Assembly (NCBI GenBank): GCA_014706295.1
Contig: JACSVZ010000004.1
Span: forward strand, 9,582,465-9,646,464
Source: Lycocorax pyrrhopterus obiensis
Taxonomy: Eukaryota > Chordata > Aves > Passeriformes > Paradisaeidae
Direction: 5' to 3'
DNA: 64,000 nucleotides
A program made the translations under genes and the position numbers. A model generated the notes under the pieces. The model was not told the DNA's origin and ran no database searches. It worked only from the letters and a program-made list of their open reading frames with translations. Positions 50,401 to 62,790 of the stretch are shown here, one piece after another. Position 1 is the stretch's first letter. Each line of letters begins with the position of its first letter.

Positions 50401-51264
50401 GGGATCCATAAAATGGTCCTTTATTCTTCTTACACTGAGTGGATGCTGATGATCAAGATACTTTAATCTGCCTTGACATTCGGCATCTTTCCCACACTTG
50501 AGCCTATCTTAAAATCATAAAAAAAAAACTCTTTGCAAATGTATCATCTCTTATACCAAAAAAAAAAAAAAAATCAGTGGTTTATAGAGCTTCCTATCTA
50601 AAATTGTTAAAGAGAATTTTAACAAGCTCTAGTAAATGTGGTTGAATGGGAAATCTTCTATGAACATGGAACCAAATAAAACCTGCTCGCCAAATTCCTA
50701 ACTGATGCAAATCAGGAGTCTCTGGAGTAGTGTTGCTTTACAACAGCTAATATCTATCCCTGTGCATTCACTTTAATTCCTTCTGTGACTCGTGTAATTT
50801 AATATCTGTGAATGTTTAAGTAAATGAATTTTGTCCAAAAGGAAGTTTGCCAAAAAGTAAAAATCACACAGCTATTTTCAAGTATCTTTTAATGAGAAAT
50901 CGGTGCAGCTGTCTTGAAATCACTTTGATTTTCAGTTTTTTTCTTATTGCTTCAGTCTCCAATCAGAGGGCACACAAATGATGTGACTTAGTGAAAAATC
51001 TCACACGATACGCACAGAAAAGTCACATTTGAAAGACATTTATGGCCAAAACATTGTCAACTGCTTTGCTACGTATGGATGGACAATAGATGTGAAAGTT
51101 TCTATTGCTGGATAATTCATAAGGACGCAGGAATAGTTTATGGACAGATAATAGTGAGGGTAAAGGACTTTGATGATACACTGTGATAGGTAGGTCTCAG
51201 GCTGGCTTTCTCTTCAGGCTGAGTTCCAGTCTTGAGGGAAGAGGTGTTTTTTAGCAGGGTGAAT
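44478..51264. other. Non-coding stretch with a guanine run
   Basis: Frames of 100-190 codons at 44.6-46.5 kb overlap on both strands and lack recognisable domains. A guanine run (gggg, c, then ten g) lies at 49776-49790. No repeat family, tRNA or exon with convincing signals on both sides was found. The remainder is AT-rich and featureless. Confidence 0.5.
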
Positions 51265-51895
51265 CCTGGTCACGGCAAGGGATGGGCTCACACGTGAGCG
51301 AGGTGAGGCGGCTGTGGGGCCTTCACTGCACCCTTGGTTCTGTGAGCATTGTTGGGAGCTCAGGCAGCCATTCAGGCTCTGCTCCTCGCTGCACGCCGAG
51401 CTCCTGGAAAGGTGTCCTTTAAATTCAGCCCAGGGGCGTGGCAGGAGCTCCCTTTGCGCCCCAGTCCAAATGCCAGCTCCTCTGCTTGGTCCAGCTGGAG
51501 CTGGGATACACTGAAGTGTCACACTAAAGGAATTTTCACAGTCAAAAGGCAAGAACCGAAGGAATTATCCCTCAAGTCACCTACGAAACGTTTGCTGTGG
51601 AAACGAATGCATGTGCTTCTGCTCCACAATGAAAACTGGAGTGGATGCGAGCGCAGGTGGCAGAAGCAAAAGCCCCAGGGCCCTGCCCAGACAGGCTGTT
51701 CCTTCTGCCCACGTCCTGAGGCCCCGGTGCCAGGCTGCCCCGAGCGCAGGCACACGCTCGTGTGCACAGTGACATCTAGTGACAAAGGGAATGTCGGTGG
51801 GAAGCCGCGGGACACGGCCCGGCACAGGCGGCTGAGCAGCTCCACTCTGATATTCGGGATTTTGCCACTTCTCTGGCACCCATGCGGGGCGTTTT
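51265..51895. promoter_or_regulatory. CpG-island-like block
   Basis: CpG dinucleotides are dense here and nearly absent in the flanks; in 51560-51890 alone I count about 22 (tacgaaacg, tgcgagcgcagg, gccgcgggacacggcccgg, atgcggggcg and others). GC content is above 50%, so this meets the usual sense of a CpG island and could be a promoter or enhancer. A 242-codon plus-strand frame (51349-52077) and minus-strand frames of 107-112 codons all cross it, as expected where stops are rare; none resembles a known protein. No TATA box or clear first-exon donor decides a direction. A decayed GC-rich transposon is an alternative, though I recognise no family. Confidence 0.4.
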
Positions 51896-54800
51896 ACCAA
51901 AGGTACAGAAATTCCTGCCTTGCCAGGTTAGTGCTTAACCCTCGAGCAGCTGGCTGCAATACAGACACTAAGTTTGCAGTCTTGTCTTGGCGTGGTGCAA
52001 AATGCGCTTTTTATTCCCAGTACTGTTTGTGGCAGCACTTCTTGGGCTTTTTTTTATTTCCCCCAAATAACTTCTAATGTTACTTTACCTCTGGCAGGTG
52101 GATAAATGGACACAGAGAATGAGTTTAGTGTTTGAACTATTATGCAGCTAAAAGGACATGTTTCCAAAAGTAGGTTGAAGAGGAAACTCTTTTAACAGTT
52201 CTTTAAAAAAAAAAAAATAATGCTTTTTAAGTATGAAAGTTTGAAAACAAAAACTAAACCCCATCCTTTTTGTATATATATATTCTTTACTTCCTTTATT
52301 GTGGCTGGGATACCTGTGTATTTTGGGATGGATACCTTTCTGCTTGAGACTTGTTAAATAAATGGCATTTTATCTAGGCCTGAGTAGGTGCTTTTTTGTG
52401 TGGTTACTTATTTTCACCAGGTAAGCACCTCATATTCCGTAAAGGCTTCCAAGTTGAGCCAGGTCTGGAGTGCACTGGTGGATGTCACTGACCCTGGGAA
52501 TGTGTGGAGAAAAGGAAATGTAAAGAAATAACCCAAGGCATGGAAAATTCAATGGGATCAGTCAAGTGGGTGTTTCTTTTTTCTGTGGAGCCACCCTGGG
52601 TTTTCATGGCAGCCTGACTGAGCGCAGAGTTTTTCCCTTTCGAGATACATATGGGTGGTTTCAAACCTTGTTTCTCAAATGCCAGCTCTGAGATACAAAG
52701 CTTCCAGGCCTCCACCCCTTCAAATCAGAGATCTCCTATTGTCTCAAACGTGAAAATCTGGCTTATTTTAACTTAGAATGAAAATTCATTGGCTTACAAT
52801 GGAAAGGAGAGGCCCCCTGAATAAAATTGCTTGAGAACATGCTTTATTTTAGGTCTAAATGTAGTTCCTTTGAGTTGAATGTGATCATTTAACTGTTCAA
52901 AGTGAAGTACGTGGTCAAGATGCAAGTGAAGCACGTGGTTTTCCTACATCAGAGCCATAAGTCCCTAAAACAGCATGGTTGGGGCACTTATTGACCAGTG
53001 TCGTTCATTTTGCCAACACAGGAGGAATTCATGGACATAGAGCAGGCTTTTAAAGCTCAGTTTAGATATTCACACACGTTTTATTAATTCCTCCTGAAGG
53101 CACGAATTAAGAAGGATGTGTTTTTCTCTGCAAGCGCTTGAAGTGCTGCTTAAATTCCTGGCTCAACATGATTGATTTTATTAAAATCAAGTAAAATGTA
53201 GCTTAGCAAAATTGTTTCTTAATTATTAAAGCAATTAGAGGGATCTAAGAAAGATCTTATTCCCACTAGGCTAAGCCTGCATATAAAGCCTCCCTTTCAG
53301 TTTCCTATTTCAGTTGTTCCACATTCTTATGAGACGCCTACTAATCACCACCTAAGCCCAGGCAAACACAAAAAGGGTGAAGTGCTATCAGAAAAAATAC
53401 TGAAACACCACCAGCCTATAGTTAGGCCGGTGATATGTTCCTGCAGTCCCTTTGGACTAATACAAGTACAGAAAAGGCCTTTCTTCCACCCACAGAGGAG
53501 ATCTGGAGAGGAAATGGATCCCATTGAAAGCTGCCCGGTAACACCAACAAAGATACTTTTCAGCCTGATTGCTTTTCTGGCTGTACCAGGCTGGTGCAGG
53601 AGATGGGCAGGAGAGCCAAAGTCCAGTTAGGAGATAGAATCCCTCCTTCTAGTGGCTGCTTGTTCTCTGCTTGGCTAAAACCATCCCAACTGCGAGGATT
53701 TACCCAAGCTCAGCTCTTCTTTTGGCATTCCCATCTCTGTGTCAGGTGTTAACCTTGTAGGCTTTACAGGGAAGTCCTGCTACCCACCTCCATCTTTGCC
53801 AAGGAATATTTTCTGATCGGCTTCATGCTTTTTTGAGGAGTATTTCCTGACACCCAGTAACCAAAGCGTGTGCTTTGGTCATCCGTGGATTTAGCAGCTC
53901 TCCCTAATAAGTGCATCCCACACACCTGCTCTGCCACAGAAGCACTTGGCCGGACACAGTGGGGCTGTGGAGTAGCTGCAGTTGTGATAAAGCCCCCAAA
54001 GGGTCCTGTAAAGCTAATGGGGTCAAGAGAGTGTCGCCCTGCACAGGTCCCACCGTTCCCAGTGTTGTCATTTGTTCCTGTTTAAATCTTACTCTGAGAC
54101 TGGTAGCAGTTGCTGCAGTTCAATCACTAAAACGTACCTGTGATTAATAATTGCTGCAATATGAGATGTGTAAAGTTTTACCACTATGTCCTAGAGGGCT
54201 TGTAACAAGAGTGACCAGTTTAAAGCCGAAGCCAGGAATGTGGTAATGAGTGTGTATAATAGAAATGTTAATTAAAACACTCTTAGGAGAGAGAAGGGAG
54301 GGGAGCTCTCCCGTGTTATCATGTGATATCCCTGTGCCCATTCACAGAAAAAAGGAGAGCCAGGCAAGCAGGAAAAAAGAAGTGGCTGTACTTCAGCTAA
54401 AGCCAAGGGCTCTGGGCAGGTTTAAAATCCATCTTTAATGATCTCAGCCTGATGAGCTCCCGGTGTGTCCCCACAGATAGGTCGGAGACACATCACACTG
54501 AGAACACCCTGGGAAAGCCAGCCCCAAGTCACTGGGAGGGAGCAATTAGCCCAACTCACAGGCTGAGATGCCAGAGCAGCTGAAGAGGGTTGTGATTGCT
54601 AAGCATTAAATAATGCATGTGGTTGTTTGACTCGGTCCTGATTGCAGGTCCATGCTTTCTAAATAAGTAATTTTTCTACACCTGAGACTCTTCTAGTGAA
54701 AGCAGTGACTCTGAGTGACCTGGCAGCCACAGGGCCCTGTGTCCCTCTCAGCCTTGATGACCACATTGTGCTTGTGGGACACGGCACCCTAATGCATTTC

Positions 54801-57800
54801 TCACAAGTGTGTTAGATGCACCTCCCTGAGCTGCTCTGGTCAGCTTGGGAGTTTGTATGTGAGGATCACTGTGGACGTCTGGCGTTCATCAGGAAAGCCC
54901 TGTGGATTATAGGGGAAGTGCCCTATGCCCAAGGAGCCTGGAGGAGCTTGTAAACGCTGCCATCATTTTCTTACTGCAGCGTGGCCCTGGCAGGAGACTC
55001 TGAGGAAAGGAAAAAGATGACTCCAGCCACTAGAGAAGGCCAAAATCCATCACCAAAATTCTCAATAACCTATAGAGGTGCGAGGTATCTTCTAAGATAG
55101 AAATGCATGCGAGAGTCTTCTGTTTGACTGAAGACATCACCTCTGAACTTCAGTTGCCAGAATTCAAAGAATTCCAGGCCTTTGCAAACATTCTTGTTTC
55201 TCAGATTGGAGACTTGCCCTCACCAGAGAATGGACGTGCTTGGAAAATCACTGAAGTTGATGTTTAGTTTTAAATCTGTTCTGATTTTTTCTCCTTTTTG
55301 TTCTTTTTTCTTTTACTACTTAGTAATTTTTTTTTCTGGGGGGAAATTGTTTCTTATAACCATATTTAATAGAAATGATTTTGTATATGTGAGCTCTAGG
55401 ATACTTCAGCTTCGCATTGGTGCAGTTTATTCAAATCTAATTTAAATCCCAGCCCAAACCTACTTGAGGCAAAATAGACTTAGACTTGCAATCCAGCAGC
55501 CGTCTATGTCACAGATGTGTTTCCTCCTTCGCACAACAGACACTGATTTCACAAAATTCTGAAATAGGACTTAATTTAACATATGTGCTAATAAACACTT
55601 GCAGTTGATTTCAATATACACTCAAAGTTAACTGTGTAGTTAAATGCTTGGCTGAATCATGACCCATATAAATTATCCATTTAATTATTCTCCAGTCAAA
55701 AGAAAAAGTTTTCCATGGTTGCTTTGCAGTTGTGTCTGAAACAACTGCTGGGAACCCAAGCCTCACAGAGAATTGTCTGAGCCAGTTCATTGCTACTTAT
55801 CTCCTGCCTCTCCCTGTAACATCTGGATCAGTTTCTGGTAATATCATCCTAAACGAGGGTGAGAAACCCAAAGAATAAATTAAAGGGAAGTTATAGAAGT
55901 TTCCTGGGCTGTAGTTCACTGCCAGATGGTGACTCATGTTGGTGAGAGACAACAACAACAATAGTGATTATGGATGCATCCCAAGCCAGAAATTAAAATC
56001 TCTGCAACCAGGTTTGCATTCACAGATGAGCTTTTGCTAAATGATTTGGAGCACAAGTTGGGCTACTCAAAAGGAAGAACAAAAAGTATTTCAGAATTTC
56101 TCCCCAAGAAGGAGAACATTTCAGGGGACTTGAAATACATTTCTCCTGCACCCCAAAATAACATAATAGCATGTAAAACCTAGAGCTCAGGTTGTTTTTC
56201 TCTTTCCCCCTGTAGAATTTTGTAAGCCAGTAGCTGAGAGAAACCTGAAGCATTTCCCAGGATAAATATTGTTCGTGTTGTTCATCTTGGGGAATAAAAC
56301 TTCCACTGTTTTCTGCTTATGTTTGCTGATTATATGTTAAGAATATGTGCACTTGAGCAAAGCGTCATAACCCAAATCCCTCAGATATAAAGACATTTAA
56401 AACAGGTTTATGTCAAATTATTTTTTATTAATTTCTATTCCCTGTTTTGAAAACACTTCATCTCCCAGTGAAGCATGTAACAGCTCAATGTAGCTGAAGC
56501 ACAGGTGAGGTGGTTACAGTGTTCTGTACTCAATTTTAAAGTATTGCTGTAAAACAGATATTTTATATTTCATATTCTTCAAAAAAATATATTCTATACT
56601 TAGAGTTTTGCTGTAAAACGGTGGGCTCTTGCCACCTTTGCATCTCATTTTAGCAGTGGCTGACAGGACCATGGGATTTCCTTTCCAGCCAGGTTGCTGG
56701 TGCTGTTCAGGAGTCAGAGGCTGCACAAGGGAAAGGTGCTGTGGGGCTGGGTTGTTGCTCTGCTTTCACAAGTTCCTTCTTGGGAACGAGGAAACTGCAT
56801 TACATTAAAATTTCATCTTGATTTTTGGTGGAGGCCAAGGCTCCAGATAATCAGCAGGAATACAGGGAACAGGCAAGGTGGGGCCTGTAACACAGGGGGG
56901 TTTCTTCTTAATTTCCCAGTCTGCTGGCCTTGCAGTAATTGCACGCTGATTTATCTGAAGGGAAGAGAATGTATGTGTGCCTTCTTTATGTAACCACTAA
57001 ACCTTGCCCAGAGATCTTAATTAGGCCTTCATTTTGCCTTGAAGATTTGGGAATTAACTTTATGATGTCCTTCCCTTAATCCTTGTTTTGTTATTTTAGT
57101 GATTTCTTTCAGTTTGTCACAATTTTTGCAGTATTTCAGCTTTACTTGCTCAGCATGGGCATGTGTTTATAGCAATGCACTGTGGGCCAAGTCAGGGTCC
57201 AGCTTAAGTCTGTGCTAGATTTGACTCAAAGAGTAACATTTTAGCTCAGTTTTAGAAGGAAAAAGCTTTCTGGAAAAAAATCAGTTCACATCATTCCACT
57301 TAGGGTCCTGTTTCATTATTGTTGTCTCCACATCTCTCAGTGGCACAAGTTGTGGATTATTATATTTATTCCATCGGAGAAAGGCCAACAAAGCAATCGG
57401 AGCTCTGGAGCATGTTAGTGAGGAAGTAGTAAATAAAAGTGAGTAAAAATCTTTCAGGGATTTTTGCAGTCGTGTCAGTGCAGTTGCACTTGTTCAGAGA
57501 TTTGTGCTGTCCTGCTTCTTCAGGAAACCGATGAAGATACCGAAGGAGGGAAATAATTGAGGAAAAGAGAACACACCAATGAAAGTAGAAGGTTGCTGAA
57601 TAAAGATAACTGACTTTGCTTATACTTTTTTTGTTTTTTGAAGCAGCAGAACTTAGTGAGCTCTATAAAAATAGAAGTATATCATTTTGCTTTGCTTCTC
57701 CTTTCAAAGTTCGAGCTCAGTCCTTTTCAATTCTACTTTATAAATTGTATTTTTCAATCCATTCCCTCTCAGTCTGCCGGAATGGATGAAAATGAGAACA

Positions 57801-59579
57801 ACCAGGCAAAAATCGGCACCAGTGAAATTATATCACCAAATATATATAACGATCTTGTGAAAGCTGTTCCCTGGCTTCCCTGACATCTTGTTTGCACATT
57901 TCAACGTGTTATCATGGGATTTGCAAAGGTGTCATATCACAAAATAAAATGCTTTTGTTAATTGAAGAGAGGCAACCTCTAACACCACTGGGTTAAGGCT
58001 GAGGATTTCTGTGTTCTGGATTCCAGGTGATAAACCTTTGCACTTGACATATTTTTGGTGATACCGAGCAACACATATTTGATGTCACAAACTGTCACCT
58101 CTTCTCAACCTCTACATGCCAACATATTTGATAAGCATCATATTTCAAGCTTTAACAGTGTTAATCTTTAAACTTAGTGCTTTGGCTGAAGTCTTCTGAA
58201 GCTTTGCAAGGTGATAGACTGATTGTGATTTGACTAATGTGAATATATGTGCTCAAGCCTGAATTTCTTCCTTGCATAGGTTTTCTTGGCATTGTCATGT
58301 GGTGTTTGTTGTTATATTTAATTTCCTCACATGGAAGGATTTGGACTATTCCTATGGCCTTAATATTAGTTCAGATATGGAAGGGGGGTGGCTCAGTGTC
58401 AAGTTGCTGAACAGTTGCTGAATTCAGTCCCTGAATTCTGGTGCTAGCTTAGAGCAAGAAGTTCTGGATAGCTTTGGACAGTTAGTTGAAAGCTAATTTA
58501 TTCTCTCCTTAAATGAACAACCTCATTTAATAATACAGGTCTGATTGCAAGACTAAGTGTAAGCTCTGAAACAGAAAAGTCTTCTCATCTGTAAAATACA
58601 GTAATGGTGATCAGTTATAGCACTGCAAGAACTCAGACACTCCTGCATAGGGAATTTTTAATGCATATACTTTTAATAGCACTCAAAGCGAGGTTTTGGT
58701 TTTAAAAGAACAAAACTCTGAGCTGTGTCTATCTACCTGAGTAGTGGCCTTGCATACTAGAACCTGTAAAGTTGTCAGCTGACTGCTCTGATGCACAGAT
58801 GTGATGCCTGACTGCTACTGACATGCTGAGGAAAATTTAGAAACCCTCTTCAGAATGTCCTTGCCCACACACACACCACTCCAGTTATGCAAGTATTAGA
58901 AGTACCCTAAGAGCGCTTAACTTGGGTTCTAGAGCTTCATTGATAAATTCTTCACATTAAAATAGTAAGGTGTTAGTAAGCTGAAATATTCTAACAATAA
59001 AATTTTGTCGATCGAGAGGAAGTGGGTGTGGAATCAGGCTGCATCAGGAGCTTCTAACATAGGGATGGCAACTGAGCTTGCCTTTGCTGATGTCTCTGTC
59101 GTAGCAGAAAGAACCCTTTCTAGAGGGTTTTAGGACCTCCAAAGATTTGAAAGGCAGATAGGAAAATTACTTGAGCATTAATCAAATTCTAATAGAGGTA
59201 AGCAGAAGAGAATTAAAGTATAGGGAGAAGAGAAGAGGGAAACAAATTTCAAGTTAAAAAAATTTTTGGCTGTGGTACAAGTAGCCAGCAGGACACAGAG
59301 GAACAGGAGCTCAGTTAATTATTCCTGATCTTCCTTTCCAGGGTATTTCCACTGGCACTCTTGGGTGTTGCATAGGCCAAAGTCCACTGTGACAAATTTA
59401 TATCCTTGGGCCTGCTGTAGCTTTAGTGAATAATGTACCTGTCTTTGAGGCCTTAGGTTTTAACTTTCATATTTTTCATATTTTTCAGTACAGGTACTTC
59501 CCAGTGTGTAACTCTGAAGTTTCTTGTAGCCTGTTAATTTCTGCTCTCTCGTGCGGGGTTGACATAACAAAGCCTGTGC
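51896..59579. other. Non-coding stretch without recognisable elements
   Basis: AT-rich DNA with short frames only. The segment 56469-56504 has a good acceptor and a good donor (cag|gtgagg), but all three frames contain stops. No transposon remnant, RNA gene or coding exon was recognised. Confidence 0.55.
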
Positions 59580-59887
59580 AGGCCTGCTCTCCAAGGACAC
59601 CCAGACTGTCCTAGGCCCAAAATGTGTAAACCAACATCTTAAGAGGGGAGTGAGCTTGGGGAAATCACATCATTAACTGAAGTTTTAATTGGAGAATCAA
59701 CCCTGATATGCAAATGAACCAAACCTATAAAAGTGTGAAGAACTCGTGACCTGTCGTCCCTCTTGGGGTCCATCTTGGCAGTGGCCTCTGGCTCCCCAGG
59801 GGTACCTTTGAAGGCCCTTCAAATAAATACCTGCTTTTATTCCCTTACTCTTGTCTAGTCTCTGGTTTTAGGTGGCCTCTCAAGGCA
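59580..59887 (+). mobile_element. Probable solo LTR of an endogenous retrovirus
   Basis: In the forward direction this has the layout of a retroviral LTR. An octamer-like atgcaaat (59708-59715) is followed by a TATA box, tataaaag (59726-59733), a pyrimidine-rich stretch, an AATAAA poly(A) signal (59822-59827) about 95 bases downstream, a T- and GT-rich region (cttgtctagtctctggtttt), and a possible terminal CA at 59886-59887. That is a U3-R-U5 order with a short R. No tRNA primer-binding site follows on the right, and no gag, pol or env sequence is seen, so it would be a solo LTR. The left boundary is not settled: several TG dinucleotides between 59039 and 59620 are possible starts, and no target-site duplication was convincing. 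A cellular promoter with a nearby poly(A) signal is the main alternative. Confidence 0.6.
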
Positions 59888-60004
59888 TAATCTTGAGCAA
59901 TGTGCTGTTGTGGCTGTCAGCAGCCACGAGGTTGTTATTCCACTCATCTGGCTGAGCTTCAGCTCGTGTGGAAGAAAGATACTAAGTCTTCCCTGTTCTC
60001 TACA

Positions 60005-60041
60005 TACTTGGTTTGCCGTGTGGCAAATGGCAAACCAAGTA
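60005..60041. repeat. Perfect 13-base hairpin
   Basis: tacttggtttgcc at 60005-60017 is followed, after an 11-base loop, by its exact reverse complement ggcaaaccaagta at 60029-60041. Pairing stops sharply on both sides. It lies about 120 bases to the right of the probable LTR and is not part of a recognised repeat. Confidence 0.9.
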
Positions 60042-60917
60042 CAGGTGGCCGCTCACAAATGGAGAGAGGTACTTCCATCCTCAGTATTTTTTTGAGGGTT
60101 TTTCATGTCTTAATTCAATCGGTCTCCAGCATTCCCCCTCTCTATCTGTCCTTAATGTGTGGAAGTTATTGACATTTCCCTGTCCAACCTTATGGACAAA
60201 ATTTTTGTGTTTTCAGTGATGTGCAGTTTCAAATTCTCCTCCAGGCCACAGTGAAGAACATGTGAAATGGGACCAACCTCTGTATGTATTTAAACATGCA
60301 GGTTGTTCACAGACACCCAGAGCAGCTCCTGGCTGGTTCTGCTGTGGTTTTTGCCAGCCTACAGGGCTGCCTGGCACAAGGAGCTGCTGCATGAGAAACC
60401 AGAAAAGACTCTTCAAAGCAGTAATGTCAGAGGCAGGGTCATGGCCAGGACACCAGGTAATTGTGCAGGTTCACGGTGTTGCCTCGAGAACTCCGACAAA
60501 TGAGGAGCAGTCTGCAAACAGGAGTGGAAGGTAAAACCAGCGCTGCCTGCCCTTCACTGTGAGGTGACTGCACCTTGCAGGCAGAAAGCCAAACCCAGAC
60601 ACTGTGTCTCACTTAAGTAATTTGGTGTAGTCAGAGTGTATCATTAAACCCAGAACATCTGCTTGCTAGCATGGCAGGAGAAATAAACAACAGTTATTTG
60701 AGAGCTCCATAAAATGTGTTTCACAGGAAGATGGGAAAGGCCCAGTAAAGCTTCTTCTGTCCTGGTAGAGCTTCCAGCAACTCTCACACGTGAAGGTATT
60801 TTATGTCCCTAATAAAAGTCTGGCAGCTCAGCCTCCTTCCCAGATGCAACCTGAGCCTGTAAATTTATCAGCCATGCAGCACCAAGGGGAAATAGTGCTA
60901 GAGATTTGTAACCTTTG

Positions 60918-60940
60918 TGATAGTTATCTAATAACTATCA
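60918..60940. repeat. Perfect 10-base hairpin with three-base loop
   Basis: tgatagttat and ataactatca are exact reverse complements separated by cta. Immediately to the right, attaccaaat occurs twice (about 60942 and 60963), making a small AT-rich cluster of structured and repeated sequence. Confidence 0.85.
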
Positions 60941-61469
60941 AATTACCAAATTTACCACCAGATTACCAAATATCCCAGGAAGGAAGGCTGATATGACTGA
61001 CATCCACCAAGTTCCTCCAGTGTTTCTCCCTTTTACGCAGGAAGAGCTTGTTTTTAGCAGAAGATGCTGTAGAGAGTGGTGTTCTCATAAAATGTGAGGC
61101 TAAATGCACCTATAAACAGAAAGTAATTAGTTATTATCTGTTCTTGGATAATTACAACAAGACAGGACAGCGGTGTTTGACTAAATTGTTCAGAGAAACA
61201 CTCAGCTCTGGCTTTTCAAAAGCATCTGAATGTATTTTAGTTCTACCAAATGTTTCCATTTGAAATGAGAGCTCTTTTAAGGCACCTTTTGGAAAGGTTA
61301 ATGTAGGTATGAGTGGTCCAAATAATACTCCACATGAATTCCCAGACTGATTTTACTAATGTTCCTCATTTGTAGTTCTTAAGAGAAACAAAGCAGTAAA
61401 GGGATGTTGCTGCCACGGGTCTATAATTGTCTGAAAAAGAAGAAACAGCAGATTGGTGTAAATGGGTGT

Positions 61470-62150
61470 AAATTCACAGAGGAGGTCTGTGGTGAGGTTC
61501 TGCAGGGGTCTGTGCTGGAGATGACCAAGTCTGGTGATGTTATAAAGTTATGATGTAGATAAGGAAGAGGAAGGGCTGTATGGAAGCAGAGAAGGTTCTT
61601 ACAGCAGCCTGTGACTGGGCAGTAAACCAGCAGATGAAATTCAGTGTAGATAAATATACAATGGTACACATAGGGAGATACAGGCCCAGTTTTGTTCTGC
61701 ACATGAAATGTGGGCTCTGAGCTGACCACTGCTGCTCTGGAACAAGCCCTTGAGGCTGTCATAGCTGCTTCCATCAGCTACTTCCATCAGCGCTTGGCTG
61801 CACTCAGAAAAGCAAACCAAATGAAAGGAATGGAGCACAAACCAGAAAACACTGGTTCAGCTCCACTGAAATCCAGCACTGGTGTCCAGGACACTCTGCT
61901 CAACAAGAGCACAGCAGAGCAAACAGGATTGGAGAAAGGCAGCAAGCATGAGGAATGTTCTGGAGCAGTTTCCACATAAGGAAGGACTGAGTAAACTCGA
62001 GCTCCTCGGCTTGGAAATCAGGCGTGCTGGAGGGAGCAGCAGTCTGGGGAATTCCTTGCCAAAGGATGCTGTAAATGCAAAAAAGTTTACCTGAGTTCAA
62101 GAGCAGATTGAACAAGTATTTGCAAGGCAGATCCTTTGGGGATTCGCACA
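61470..62150 (+). mobile_element. Decayed CR1 LINE, ORF2 3' part
   Basis: Scattered blocks appear in the order expected for the reverse-transcriptase end of CR1: a ggggtctgtgctggagatg block, cagcagatgaaattcagtgt then agataaatatacaatggtacacatag, a gcgcttggctgcactcagaaaagc block, ggaatgttctggagcag, ctcgagctcctcggcttgga, and attgaacaagtatttgcaag. Spacing is irregular and the frames are broken by stops and indels, so the copy is old and inactive. Frames such as 61710-61979 are remnants. No intact domain can be read. It is older than the two clear CR1 tails at 7.4 and 36.4 kb. Confidence 0.75.
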
Positions 62151-62730
62151 CTGAAAAATAACAACAAGCTCAGAAAATCACCTGAGCTGAAAATAGTGGC
62201 AAACAGGAATACATTTTGAGGTTTTTACAAAGCACAGGAAGGTTTTCTCATTACAATTAAACTGCGAAAAATTGCTGTAAGGTGGACACAACATTCTCTC
62301 CTCTTGAAGTCTTTGCTTTGCTTTTAGTTTTGCTTTCAGCATTTTAAAATGTATCAATAAATAAAACTGCTTTTGTTGTGAGATACACTTTTCATTTTGA
62401 AAATGGGCAGAACTCATTTCTTTTCTCCATCAAAAGCCAAACACTGCCCAGGAGTTGAAAGGCGTGAGGAAATCATTACTACCAAAGCAGAGAGCCTGTA
62501 AACCTGCAGGGCCTTCTGGAAGTGCAGTTTGGTAGCAGGGTACCTTTGTGTTTGAGAGGTGGAAATGAATGCAAGAAATTCCCCAAGCTGCCCATGGGTG
62601 TCCAGGCTGCTGACCAGGACCTGCTTGAACCAGAAACACTTTCTCACTGCATCTCAGCCCTCCTTGAGCAGAACTCTCTCAGGCACTGCTTTTCCTCTGC
62701 ACACTCCTCCTTTCGCTGGGATGGCATCGG
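62151..62730. other. Non-coding stretch between CR1 fragments
   Basis: Short overlapping frames on both strands at 62414-62774 are unrelated to known proteins. A faint CR1-like resemblance (catgggtgtccaggctgctgac) near 62594-62616 may be an extension of the fragment to the right, but it is too weak to call. Confidence 0.4.
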
Positions 62731-62790
62731 GGTCTCACCACCCTCACAGTAAGGAATTCCTTCCTTATGTCTAATCTACTTGATTTTAAC
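62731..62790 (-). mobile_element. Short CR1 remnant, antisense
   Basis: ggtctcaccaccctcacagt followed by aaggaattccttccttatgtctaatcta closely follows the antisense CR1 block that reads cctcaccaccctcacagtaa and then a ttcttcctaatatctaat part. Only about 60 bases are convincing. Confidence 0.75.

Noticed and set aside
51349..52077. 242-codon plus-strand frame as a gene
   Set aside because: It lies in a CpG-rich, stop-poor block, overlaps several long frames on the other strand, has no recognisable domain and no splice or translation context.
56469..56504. Plus-strand exon with good acceptor and donor
   Set aside because: All three frames contain a stop and the segment is only 36 bases.
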